From Nitrososphaerota archaeon (GTDB taxonomy: Archaea; Thermoproteota; Nitrososphaeria; Nitrososphaerales; Gagatemarchaeaceae), in assembly GCA_016200045.1 (NCBI GenBank), contig JACQFN010000021.1:52982-116981 (forward strand): a stretch of 64,000 bases of DNA, in the 5' to 3' direction. Under the pieces are notes generated by a model. The model was not told where the DNA came from. It did no database searches and saw only the letters and a program-made list of their open reading frames with translations. Positions 1-7,725 of this stretch are shown in pieces; positions within the stretch are counted from its first letter, which is position 1; every line of letters begins with the position of its first letter. The position numbers and the translations under genes were made by a program.

Positions 1-925
1 TCGAGACGGCGAGGAGTATTGCCTTGTTCTGGACGGGAAGCGACCTAATCGCTTCCTCTACTCTGTCGTGTTCCATCTTGTCCGAGGCTCGCCTTATGCA
101 AGAGTCGTCTATCTCCTTCAGCCCTTCCCGCTCCGCGACCTCTCCGGCAATCCTTAGGAGATCTATGGCTCTCCTGGCATCTCCATGCTCGGAGCCTGCC
201 ATGGCCGCACAGAGATTGATGGCGGCCGCGGAAGCCACGGACGACCTGAAAGCGGTGTGGGCTCTCTCAGTCAGTATCCCCCTGAGTTCATCGACAGTGT
301 ATGGTGGGAAAACGAGTTCTTCTTCACTCAAGCTGCTTAGGACGCGCGGATCGAGTCCCTCCTTGAACTTGAGATCGTTTGATATGCCGACCAATGAGAG
401 GAAGCCTGGAGCTAGGCGGTCTCCGGACCGAGTGAATTCGTACAGGATTCCATCTCCGAATGTTTTGACAAGGTAGTCGATTTCGTCCATCACCAGAATC
501 ACGTGGATTCCTTTCGCCCTGATTTCTTTGAATATCCTGTCGACGACTTCTCCGATGGAGAGGCCCGTGAACGGGATTTGGACGCCTGTGGACTGTCCTA
601 GTTCCGCCAAACTCCGGTACTCCGTGTTCGCAAGCCTGGTGTTGACATAAGAAACGACAAGGTTCTTTTTGCCTTCGGCTTGCAGTTTGGAGAGTACCCT
701 CCTTGCTACTGCTGTCTTCCCCGTTCCCGTTTTCCCATAGAGGAGTATGTTTGAAGGCTTCGATTCATGGAGGATTGGAGCTAACACCTCTGCCACAGAA
801 TTCATCTGAGTATCACGGAAAGGAAGTCTCTCCGGGATATACTCTGGACTGAGTGCGTCTCTGTCGACGAAGAGAGCCCTCCCCTCTTTTGCTCTACGAA
901 ATATTTCATCGATTTCGTCGGACAA
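1..925 (-). CDS. cdc6: Cdc6/Orc1 replication initiator (C-terminus off the window)
   Basis: Origin-recognition AAA+ ATPase that binds ORB elements and loads the replicative helicase. About 308 residues are visible. The Walker A motif GKTGTGKT lies near residues 64-71 and the Walker B DEID near 142-149; the left edge cuts the protein at the start of the C-terminal winged-helix domain (readable as far as LPVQNKAILLAVS). The start is the TTG at 925, because an in-frame stop lies just upstream and the conserved lead-in (ALSPEYIPERLPFR) follows. A TATA-like element on the minus strand (948-956) sits about 25 nt upstream, so the mRNA is probably leaderless. An ORB-like palindrome at 933-946 lies between TATA and start, which suggests autoregulation. 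The gene reads away from the adjacent origin. Confidence 0.95.
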   Translation of the reverse strand, partial: MSDEIDEIFRRAKEGRALFVDRDALSPEYIPERLPFRDTQMNSVAEVLAPILHESKPSNILLYGKTGTGKTAVARRVLSKLQAEGKKNLVVSYVNTRLANTEYRSLAELGQSTGVQIPFTGLSIGEVVDRIFKEIRAKGIHVILVMDEIDYLVKTFGDGILYEFTRSGDRLAPGFLSLVGISNDLKFKEGLDPRVLSSLSEEELVFPPYTVDELRGILTERAHTAFRSSVASAAAINLCAAMAGSEHGDARRAIDLLRIAGEVAEREGLKEIDDSCIRRASDKMEHDRVEEAIRSLPVQNKAILLAVS

Positions 926-932
926 TCGGTAT

Positions 933-946
933 CAGTGGAAACACTG
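933..946. repeat. ORB-like palindrome in the cdc6 promoter
   Basis: CAGTGGAAACACTG is a perfect inverted repeat (CAGTG-GAAA-CACTG) containing the ORB core AGTGGAAAC. No G-string follows. It lies 8-21 nt upstream of the cdc6 TTG start, between the TATA element and the start, where bound Cdc6 would block its own transcription. Confidence 0.6.
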
Positions 947-965
947 GTTAGATAAGCCCTCCGCC

Positions 966-990
966 CGTTCGTTTCCTCTGTTTCCACTCT
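966..990 (-). repeat. ORB-like element on the minus strand
   Basis: On the minus strand AGTGGAAAC (988-980) is followed by AGA, a second GGAAAC and then a G-rich run. This is similar to the ORB core plus G-string, with spacing less perfect than in the element at 1211-1240. Confidence 0.55.
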
Positions 991-1136
991 AAAGAAGGCG
1001 GATTTGTGTTAGATTGTTGTTTAGTAAAGAAGAGCGTTCTCGGTACGCCTCGTTGATTGGATATGCTTTGAGGTCTAATACCAGTGTTCTTTACTTGGTG
1101 GACAGGAAACAGACGGTCCGATCACTCGGGAAACAA

Positions 1137-1163
1137 TCTCCACTGGAAGCACAGGGGCGGGGG
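1137..1163 (+). repeat. ORB element on the plus strand with G-string
   Basis: TCCACTGGAAGCACAGGGG followed by further Gs. The dyad TCCACTGGA plus a G-string 3-5 nt downstream matches archaeal ORB organisation. It points toward the minus-strand element at 1211-1240, so the two form a convergent pair. Confidence 0.65.
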
Positions 1164-1210
1164 TTGGCTGGTGAATGCCAGTCAAACACACCATTAGAAG
1201 ACGACAGATT

Positions 1211-1240
1211 GGAGCCCTATGTTTCCACTGGAACCACTGC
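1211..1240 (-). repeat. Best-matching ORB element, minus strand
   Basis: The minus strand reads TTCCAGTGGAAACATAGGG, the full ORB dyad followed after three bases by a G-run. This is the strongest single piece of evidence for origin function. Confidence 0.75.
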
Positions 1241-1324
1241 AACCTCCTTAAGGCGAAAAGAGTTCGCTCTCTGTCCCTTCCCTTCCAATAGAACTGATAT
1301 CCATTCCTCTCACAACACATGAAA

Positions 1325-1398
1325 GTGAACGGAAGTGAACCGGTCCACCCCTATCATCACAAGGTCAAACATTCTCAGCCGCGAGTTCACAAGTTCAC
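1325..1398. promoter_or_regulatory. GTGAAC motif cluster upstream of the winged-helix gene
   Basis: GTGAAC occurs at 1325-1330 and 1335-1340 (one helical turn apart), and its reverse complement GTTCAC at 1385-1390 and 1393-1398. The second pair lies directly upstream of a TATA-like GATTTAAC (1409-1416) serving the gene at 1431. The same hexamer flanks the TATA of the elf1 operon at 3101-3127. The likely role is a binding site for a shared regulator or an origin-associated factor. Confidence 0.5.
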
Positions 1399-1430
1399 AC
1401 CACTAGCAGATTTAACGCAGTCAGGGCCGT

Positions 1431-1844
1431 TTGTCGATCCCTTTGCGTAAGAGAATTAAAATCGAGCTCGAAGACGACGAGGGTACCAAGTACACGCTTG
1501 CGCTTGAAGGACAGGTTTCTCGGGACAAACTGATGAAAGCTGTCGACATGCTTGAAATCATGGACATGCCGCTGGAGCATCCTTACCACAAACAGCCTAA
1601 CGAAGGGACCTTCCTCGGAAAGGTGATGACGTTACTCGAGACGACCTTCGCGGCCGGGGATTTCTCGTCCTCAGACGTGGCTAGGGAGCTTGAAGAGAAA
1701 TACAGCCGGCCGGTCAAGTTGAGCACAATCTCGACCTACCTTGCTAGGCTGGCCGAGAAGCAGTACATCAAGAGAGAAAGATTCGGAAACTCATGGGTGT
1801 ACAGGCGCGTATACCTCAAACAGAATCAAGTTGCCGAGAGGTAA
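1431..1844 (+). CDS. Winged-helix protein beside the origin
   Basis: 137 aa, TTG start. The N-terminal half is charged (RKRIKIELEDDEG, then a segment reading like a small beta domain). The C-terminal half (about residues 62-130) is a winged helix: FLGKVMTLLET, SSSDVARELEEKYSRPVKLSTISTYLARLAEKQYIKRERFG. It is a putative DNA-binding protein in the position where some archaea carry origin-linked winged-helix proteins; the exact family is not recognised with certainty. Its 3' end overlaps the convergent gene at 1826-2560 by 19 bp. It is preceded by the GTGAAC cluster, which it might itself bind. Confidence 0.75.
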   Translation: MSIPLRKRIKIELEDDEGTKYTLALEGQVSRDKLMKAVDMLEIMDMPLEHPYHKQPNEGTFLGKVMTLLETTFAAGDFSSSDVARELEEKYSRPVKLSTISTYLARLAEKQYIKRERFGNSWVYRRVYLKQNQVAER

Positions 1845-2560
1845 CGCCTGCCCGTATCGGTGAGATCATAAACGAAAGGCTTCGCAGAATCATTGCGGGT
1901 AGCGAATCCACGGTCGAGCAGTCCTTTGAGTAGCCTGGCGGCATGTTCGCGTGATACTCCGAAGACTTTCCTGATTTCCACCGAAGTCCGGGGTTTCTCC
2001 CCCAGAAACCTGACCAACGCAGGTTCTGAAACTTTGCTTGGTCGGGTATCCCTTGGTTCGAGCAAGGCAGGAGAGGTTCTCGCTGAAGGAAGCCTTACCT
2101 GAGTCCTCTCATTCAACCTGGACTGAATCGCCTCGAACTGATCCACCAGCATTGAGAGCTGTTCATCTTGTTTGCCGAGACGGGAATCCAAAGCGTCAAG
2201 ACGCCCGTTCTCTTTGATCTCGCTAGATTGATTTGTCACACCATGTGATACGTTCTCCGACCTCACATCACGTCTGGGGTATCCAGCTGATGCACTTGTC
2301 TGGACATCGGAAAGACTTGTTGTCTTTGTATGCTGTCCTAACACCCTCGTCTGAATCACCTCAACCTTCCCCATCATATCGATTACACGCTCGTCTTGTT
2401 TCTTCAGGCGCGATTCAAGCGCGGACCACAGGTCACGACCCAGATCCGTAGAATTCGCGATTTGCCTAGAAACCTGGCTGTACCTGACAAGCAAGCTGAC
2501 GGATAATACGACGAAAAACGCCGAAGATGCGAGCAGGAGCAAGGTCGCTAGGTCATCCAA
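1826..2560 (-). CDS. Membrane-anchored coiled-coil winged-helix protein
   Basis: 244 aa, TTG start. One transmembrane helix lies at about residues 5-26 (LATLLLLASSAFFVVLSVSLLV). Two heptad-like repeats follow, LESRLKKQDERVIDMMGKVEVIQ and LDSRLGKQDEQLSMLVDQFEAIQ, which look like an internally duplicated coiled coil. After a Ser/Pro-rich linker, a C-terminal winged helix (about 175-244: VRFLGEKPRTSVEIRKVFGV, REHAARLLKGLLDRG) ends the protein. The architecture implies a DNA-binding domain tethered to the membrane. The function is unknown; position next to the origin suggests a link to chromosome organisation or membrane-coupled regulation. A TATA-like TTTAAA (minus, about 2591-2596) suggests a leaderless mRNA. 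Confidence 0.75.
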   Translation of the reverse strand: MDDLATLLLLASSAFFVVLSVSLLVRYSQVSRQIANSTDLGRDLWSALESRLKKQDERVIDMMGKVEVIQTRVLGQHTKTTSLSDVQTSASAGYPRRDVRSENVSHGVTNQSSEIKENGRLDALDSRLGKQDEQLSMLVDQFEAIQSRLNERTQVRLPSARTSPALLEPRDTRPSKVSEPALVRFLGEKPRTSVEIRKVFGVSREHAARLLKGLLDRGFATRNDSAKPFVYDLTDTGRRYLSAT

Positions 2561-2603
2561 TGCTGTGATAATACCTGTGATGCGACATCATTTAAACATC
2601 ACT

Positions 2604-2960
2604 TCATGGGACAATCTTCTGCAGCAGGATGTCAATTAGAGCCGCAACTCGCTCCTTCTCCTGTTCGCCGAGCTCACCAAGCCCTTTGCTGACTAGGTCG
2701 AGCAGCTTCCGCAAGTCGTCTGCTTGAACGAACCCCATCCATTGAGCTAGGATCACGGTTAGAATCGAAGATTTGACATTTTCCCGCCCTTGTACGACTG
2801 TGCGAGCATATGAGCCAACGGTTACCGGTCCAGTCGATCGCTCACTAGCGGCTCGAACCATGGTTATCTCATGAGATCTAACTCGCAGGAAACTGACCAA
2901 CGATTCGAACTGCTTAGGTGTCAGCGATGAACGCTTGACCAGCTGCTCTGGGACGCTCAT
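2604..2960 (-). CDS. Small helical protein of unknown function
   Basis: 118 aa, ATG start, predicted mostly alpha-helical and soluble, with no cysteines and no motif I recognise. A TATA box (TATAAA read on plus at 2985-2990) sits about 27 nt upstream of the ATG, so it is probably leaderless and transcribed on its own. It lies between the membrane-anchored winged-helix gene and the elf1 operon, in the block next to the origin. Confidence 0.6.
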   Translation of the reverse strand: MSVPEQLVKRSSLTPKQFESLVSFLRVRSHEITMVRAASERSTGPVTVGSYARTVVQGRENVKSSILTVILAQWMGFVQADDLRKLLDLVSKGLGELGEQEKERVAALIDILLQKIVP

Positions 2961-2984
2961 ACCCGTGGTATTAATACGAAAATG

Positions 2985-2990
2985 TATAAA
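2985..2990 (-). promoter_or_regulatory. TATA box for the 118-aa gene
   Basis: The minus strand reads TTTATA about 27 nt upstream of the ATG at 2960, the spacing expected for a leaderless archaeal transcript. Confidence 0.6.
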
Positions 2991-3100
2991 CCCTCGGAAT
3001 CAGTGGATTGCAACAAGTGCGTCCTTAGACGTATAAAAACAGAAATTATTCAGATGATTGGCAAACAAAACAGATCATAATTGAATCATCCGCTGTTCGG

Positions 3101-3127
3101 GTTCACACTCGGTTTTATTTAGTTCAC
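3101..3127 (+). promoter_or_regulatory. elf1 operon promoter with flanking GTTCAC motifs
   Basis: A TATA-like GGTTTTATTTAG (3111-3122) is flanked by GTTCAC at 3101-3106 and 3122-3127, the same hexamer found upstream of the gene at 1431. Transcription should start near 3140, just before the TTG at 3154. Confidence 0.5.
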
Positions 3128-3153
3128 GTTAGAGACAAACGGGCGAGTCAGAA

Positions 3154-3408
3154 TTGGGTAGAAGACGCAAGAAAGTACTCCGAATAAGCCGCAGGACACT
3201 ACCAAAGGTCTTCGCATGCCCCAGGTGCGGCATGGTTACAATAAGAATCACATCACAGGATGAAGAGGCATCACAAGATACTATCTTCACCGTAGCTTGT
3301 GGCAACCTCGGCTGCGGGCTTAGAAGGGAACTCAGATATCCGACCAAACGCGCCGACATAGACGTCTACAACACTTTCGTAGACGATTTCGCGAAGGCCG
3401 GGGCATGA
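3154..3408 (+). CDS. elf1: Elf1-like transcription elongation factor, zinc ribbon
   Basis: 84 aa, TTG start. It begins with the basic signature MGRRRKK. The zinc ribbon has CPRCGM at about residues 22-27 and a second knuckle CGNLGC at about 49-54. These are hallmarks of archaeal homologs of eukaryotic Elf1, which associates with elongating RNA polymerase. It is first in a tight cluster with ggps (2-nt gap) and polC. Identification is by motif and length; the archaeal role is inferred from the eukaryotic protein. Confidence 0.8.
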   Translation: MGRRRKKVLRISRRTLPKVFACPRCGMVTIRITSQDEEASQDTIFTVACGNLGCGLRRELRYPTKRADIDVYNTFVDDFAKAGA

Positions 3409-3409
3409 A

Positions 3410-4162
3410 TTGCCTCTAGTCCTCGGCAAGACAGAAGGATACCTCATCCAGAAGACGAAGAAAGGAACAATCATTGCCGGTCTGATTGACCCAGAAGACT
3501 TCTCCTCCAAACAAGCCGCGTCGGTTGCCTCGAACGCAGAGAAGCACGGGATTTCGGCGATCTTGGTCGGAGGCTCCACGATTTCCGATCAAGGGAAACT
3601 CGATTCTGTCGTAAGGGCCGTCAAGAAGGCTGTGAGGTGTCCTGTGATATTATTCCCAGGCAACGTGACTGGAGTATCACATCACGCTGACGCGATTCTT
3701 TTCAGCAGCCTTCTCAACTCGACCAATCCCTATTTCCTGATAGGAGCCCAAGCGATAGGCTCCATGAAAGTGTTCAGAAGCAAACTTGAGAGCATTCCGA
3801 TGGGATATCTCGTCTTCGGGGATTCCAGCACCACCAGTTTCATTGGGCAAGTCAAGAGCATACCCCTGTCGAAACCAAACATCGCCGTAATTTACGCCTT
3901 GGCCGCCCAGTATCTGGGCATGAGGACTCTGTATCTCGAGGCTGGCAGTGGGTCGGCCGTCCCTATCCCGCGAGAGACCATCGCACTGGTCAGAAAATTC
4001 TACGATGGATTGTTGATTGTTGGCGGAGGAATTACTACGAGCACAGTAGCTGAACGAGCCGCGGGAGCGGGAGCCGACATCATCGTGATCGGGAACTTGC
4101 TCGAGAAACCAGGGTACGAAAAGACCATCACTGAGATGACGTCGGCGATAGGGAGAAACTAA
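3410..4162 (+). CDS. ggps: Geranylgeranylglyceryl phosphate synthase
   Basis: 250 aa. It joins geranylgeranyl diphosphate to sn-glycerol-1-phosphate, the first committed step of archaeal ether lipids, in a TIM barrel. Visible family motifs are LIDPED (about 25-30), VGGST (about 53-57), ILFPGN, YLEAGSGS (about 175-182) and VGGGI (about 205-209), the last two forming the phosphate-binding loops. The start is the TTG at 3410, two bases after the elf1 stop. Length is typical. Confidence 0.93.
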   Translation: MPLVLGKTEGYLIQKTKKGTIIAGLIDPEDFSSKQAASVASNAEKHGISAILVGGSTISDQGKLDSVVRAVKKAVRCPVILFPGNVTGVSHHADAILFSSLLNSTNPYFLIGAQAIGSMKVFRSKLESIPMGYLVFGDSSTTSFIGQVKSIPLSKPNIAVIYALAAQYLGMRTLYLEAGSGSAVPIPRETIALVRKFYDGLLIVGGGITTSTVAERAAGAGADIIVIGNLLEKPGYEKTITEMTSAIGRN

Positions 4163-4242
4163 GCTTCCAATCGGAAGTCCTTGTCCCTTCAATTCGGGAG
4201 ATAGACGTGCTTAAGACCCCGACACAATCAATCCGCTCTTGA

Positions 4243-7200
4243 TTGTCTTTCTCCTCAGAGGAAGCCTGGGCAAGGGCCCGCAAACTCGCGCCATTTCCGC
4301 CGACCCTTGACCCATACTACAGAGACATCCTTGAACAATATGAAATGGCATTCAATTCGGCTTCGACTGCAAGAGTGAAGGGGATTGATCCCAAACACTC
4401 TGTCGAATCAAAGACAGTCTTCGACTTGGCAGACAGGGTCAACCAGATGCTCGGGCTCGACCAGTTCGAGGGCCTCGTCGACAGGCTCAGAGATCTCCTG
4501 AAGACCACGACAAAAGAGCGCGCCGCCCTGACCATTTCACAGGAAATCGCCCTTGGCAGGTTCGGTGCTCTCGAGAGAGAGCAGGCTCTTGCTTACGGTG
4601 TACGAGCGGGGCTCGCTGTGATGACCGACGGAGTGACCGTCGCTCCAATCGAAGGGATTTACGACGTTACAATCAAGCAGAATGACGACAACAGCGACTA
4701 CGCGTCTGTGTCATACGCCGGACCGATGCGTTCTGCTGGAGGGACTGAGGCCGGGTTCTCACTCGTCATAGCCGATATCACCGCCAAAAAGCTGGGACTT
4801 TCTAACTATAGGGCGAGACAGGAAGAGGTCGACAGGTTCGCCGAAGAACTTAGAGTCTATGAGCGGGAAGTCGGCAACTTCCAGTACAAGGTCACAGACG
4901 ATGACATCCGGAGCGCCATATGGAACCTCCCGGTGGAAGTCGACGGGGTCGAAACGGACCCCGTGGAGGTCGTCGTCCACAGGAACCTGAAGCGGGTCAC
5001 GACTGACAGAATGAGAGGTGGAGCCTTGCGAGTGCTGAACGATGGGGTCATCGGCCGCGCCCATAAACTCGCCAAAAAGCTCGGATCGCTGAACATCTCG
5101 GGTTGGGAGTGGCTGCTCGACATCAAAGGAGGAACCCAACAGACCGCGAATGAAACGGAGCAGGCAGGGGCCCATTTCGAAGAGATAATCTCCGGCAGGG
5201 CAGTACTCTCTATGCCCCACCGACGTGGAGGATTCAGGCTGCGTTACGGGAGGGCGATGAACACAGGGCTTTCTACGTTGGGCATCCATCCCGCGGTAAC
5301 TACCCTCTTGGGCTATCCAGTGGTCCCAGGGACCCAGGTGAAAGTCGACATGCCAGGCAAAGCCGCGACCATAGCGTTCGTCGATTCGATCGAGGGCCCG
5401 ACCGTAGCGATGAAGGATGGAAGCGTCAAGAAGGTCTCTTCCGTCCGCGAAGCCGAAGACATCAAGGAAGAACTTGACAAGATCATCGACCTCGGTGACG
5501 TCCTAGTCAGCTACGGTGACTTCCTCGAGAACAACAAGAATCTCCCCCCCTCCCCATATGTGCCAGAATGGTGGGCCCAAGACCTCGCGGACGCAATCTC
5601 GTCCATCCCTGGCGCACTGGAAAGGTTAGAGGAGGGAGGAGTATCTAGACAGAGAGCCGTCTGGATGAGCTCCCCCGATCCATCGCGACATCCCACCGCA
5701 GACGAAGCAATCTCGGCGTCCAGGACTCTCGGACTTCCATTTCACCCTGACTACACGCCTCGTTTCGACAGGGTCTCGGCGGGAGACCTCGTGGACCTCA
5801 GAAACGCGTCAAGGCAAGAGGGAAACGACGTCCTGGTTGATATCACATCACATCACATCACATGGACCCTCAGAGCCTCCCTTCTCGAATTCCGGAAGGT
5901 CGGCGACACCGCGGTGCTGAAGGGGGTTCAGGCGAAAATATTCGCCACTCTGCTAGAAATTTGGGAGAAGGCAGAGCCGACCGGCACCACCGACCCTATC
6001 GAATACATCAAGAGCGTCTCGGGAATCACTCTGGGAAGGCAGACCACTGATACTGTGGGCATCAGAGTCGGGCGGCCTGAGAAGGCGATGGTGAGGAGAA
6101 TGAAACCCCCTGTCCACTCGCTTTTCCCCATCGGATTCGCCGGGGGCCAGTCGAGGGACATCCTCGCCGCTGCGAGGCAAAGTCTGGTCGAAATTGAAGC
6201 CAGCAATCTGTTCTGTCCCGATTGCAGAGAGAGGAGGCTGTCGTCGAGGTGCGAAGTCTGCGGGTCACCGACTGTCCACTTCCTTTCTTGCCCGCGCTGC
6301 GGCACGACAACGACGGAGGCTTCATGTCCCAACTGCAAAGCCAAGACCAACACTTTCTCCAGGATGAACTACGACCTCCGGGGAAGGCTCGAATCACTGA
6401 AGGCCAACATGCCATTCGACCATAGCAGACCCGTCAAGGGCGTGAAGGGCCTGACGAGCGCCATGAAGACCCCTGAACCCCTGCAGAAAGGAATAATCAG
6501 GAGCAGGCATGACGTCTATGTCTACAAGGACGGCACCCTGCGAATCGATGTAACAAATGCGCCACTTACCCACTTCCGGCCGTCGGACACGGGACTGGAT
6601 GTCGACACGTTATCGAAACTCGGCTACACCCATGATCGCGACGCAAAGGAACTCGTGAGTGAGGACCAGCTCCTGGAACTAAAACCGCAGGACATCCTGG
6701 TCCCCTGGGAGATAGCAGGGGACCTGGTGCGAATGGCCCAATTCGTAGACGACGAACTCGAGAACCTCTACGGTCTCCCTCCCTTCTATCACGCGGAGAG
6801 ACCCTCCGACCTGGCGGGGCGGATTGTCATCGGGCTTGCCCCTCACACTTCCGTCGGCGTCGTCGGAAGAATCGTAGGATTCTCTACTACTCAGGTCTGC
6901 CATGCGAACCCATTCTGGCATTCTGCCAAGAGGAGAGACTGCGACGGAGACGGGGATTCCATCCTGTTGTTGCTCGACACTCTTCTGAATTTTTCCTTGG
7001 AATACGTGCCACATCAAATCGGAGGGATGATGGACATTCCGTTGTTGATTCAGCCTATACTTCTGCCGGCCGAGGTCGATGAACAGTCACACAATTTCGA
7101 CATCGCTCCCGTGTACCCCCGCCAGTTCTACGAGAAGACCCAGAGTTCCCCTTCGGCGCCGGTTGTCGAGGACCTGATAGAGCGCATCGGGTCGAGACTT

Positions 7201-7725
7201 GACAACGAGAGACAGTTCTACGGCTACGGGTTCACGCATCCCACTGGTTCCATTGCCATCAAACGCTCAAAGGCGGCCTATTCGACGCTCCGCACGCTAA
7301 ACGAGAAAATAGCCAAACAGATTGAGGTCGCCTCCAAACTCGAAGCAGTGTCGACAAAGGAAGTGGTTGAGGCCATCATCAAGACACACCTGATCAGGGA
7401 CCTCATGGGGAACGCGAAGAAATACGCAAGCCAGGCCTTCAAGTGCAAGAAATGCGGGATGACGATCCGCAGGCCCCCTCTTTCTTGGAACTGTCCCAAT
7501 TGCGGCGGTGAAATCAAGGGCACTCTGACTCGGGCATCCGTACAGAAGTATCTCGCGATCGCCCAGAGGCTCGCACGGGAATATGACGTCGAGCCCTATC
7601 TGAAAAGCAGGCTGGAGATGGTCGAGCGGGAACTTAATCAGCTCTTCCAAGGAGGAAGAAAAGCCGACCAAACAGAGCTCACCGATTTCCTTATTCCCAC
7701 CTTAACGGAAGAAGTAAGCAGGTGA
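4243..7725 (+). CDS. polC: DNA polymerase D large (catalytic) subunit DP2
   Basis: 1160 aa, the catalytic subunit of the replicative family D polymerase of archaea; the small subunit is not in this window. TTG start. Conserved blocks include ISQEIALGRFGALEREQAL, SYAGPMRSAGGTEAG (about 160-175) and the active-site region KRRDCDGDGDS (about 897-905). Zinc knuckles lie around residues 657-700 (CPDC, CEVC, CPRC, CPNC) and 1066-1090 (CKKC, CPNC). The two catalytic aspartates of CDGD are kept, but the usual NCDGDED reads DCDGDGD. No intein interrupts the gene. A TTAAG element near 4210 may give it its own promoter. Its 3' end overlaps convergent glyA by 24 bp. Confidence 0.96.
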   Translation: MSFSSEEAWARARKLAPFPPTLDPYYRDILEQYEMAFNSASTARVKGIDPKHSVESKTVFDLADRVNQMLGLDQFEGLVDRLRDLLKTTTKERAALTISQEIALGRFGALEREQALAYGVRAGLAVMTDGVTVAPIEGIYDVTIKQNDDNSDYASVSYAGPMRSAGGTEAGFSLVIADITAKKLGLSNYRARQEEVDRFAEELRVYEREVGNFQYKVTDDDIRSAIWNLPVEVDGVETDPVEVVVHRNLKRVTTDRMRGGALRVLNDGVIGRAHKLAKKLGSLNISGWEWLLDIKGGTQQTANETEQAGAHFEEIISGRAVLSMPHRRGGFRLRYGRAMNTGLSTLGIHPAVTTLLGYPVVPGTQVKVDMPGKAATIAFVDSIEGPTVAMKDGSVKKVSSVREAEDIKEELDKIIDLGDVLVSYGDFLENNKNLPPSPYVPEWWAQDLADAISSIPGALERLEEGGVSRQRAVWMSSPDPSRHPTADEAISASRTLGLPFHPDYTPRFDRVSAGDLVDLRNASRQEGNDVLVDITSHHITWTLRASLLEFRKVGDTAVLKGVQAKIFATLLEIWEKAEPTGTTDPIEYIKSVSGITLGRQTTDTVGIRVGRPEKAMVRRMKPPVHSLFPIGFAGGQSRDILAAARQSLVEIEASNLFCPDCRERRLSSRCEVCGSPTVHFLSCPRCGTTTTEASCPNCKAKTNTFSRMNYDLRGRLESLKANMPFDHSRPVKGVKGLTSAMKTPEPLQKGIIRSRHDVYVYKDGTLRIDVTNAPLTHFRPSDTGLDVDTLSKLGYTHDRDAKELVSEDQLLELKPQDILVPWEIAGDLVRMAQFVDDELENLYGLPPFYHAERPSDLAGRIVIGLAPHTSVGVVGRIVGFSTTQVCHANPFWHSAKRRDCDGDGDSILLLLDTLLNFSLEYVPHQIGGMMDIPLLIQPILLPAEVDEQSHNFDIAPVYPRQFYEKTQSSPSAPVVEDLIERIGSRLDNERQFYGYGFTHPTGSIAIKRSKAAYSTLRTLNEKIAKQIEVASKLEAVSTKEVVEAIIKTHLIRDLMGNAKKYASQAFKCKKCGMTIRRPPLSWNCPNCGGEIKGTLTRASVQKYLAIAQRLAREYDVEPYLKSRLEMVERELNQLFQGGRKADQTELTDFLIPTLTEEVSR
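5842..5861 (+). repeat. ATCAC pentamer repeat inside polC
   Basis: Four tandem ATCAC units in frame within polC, encoding roughly ITSHHIT. The repeat is not a multiple of a codon, so copy-number change would shift the frame; the frame is intact here. Confidence 0.6.

Larger units (their letters stand above)
926..1430. other. oriC: Probable replication origin (oriC)
   Basis: This 505-bp gene-free stretch separates divergent cdc6 (minus) and a winged-helix gene (plus). It contains at least four elements resembling archaeal origin recognition boxes (dyad TTCCAGTGGAAAC followed by a G-string), in both orientations, plus an AT-rich stretch at about 1002-1030 that could be an unwinding element. 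Short open frames here overlap on both strands and resemble nothing known. Archaeal origins commonly lie next to cdc6. That it is the active origin is inference. Confidence 0.85.

Noticed and set aside
1014..1322. Overlapping open frames on both strands in the 926-1430 interval as possible genes
   Set aside because: They overlap each other, look like no protein family, and run through the ORB-like dyads; the interval is better read as an origin.
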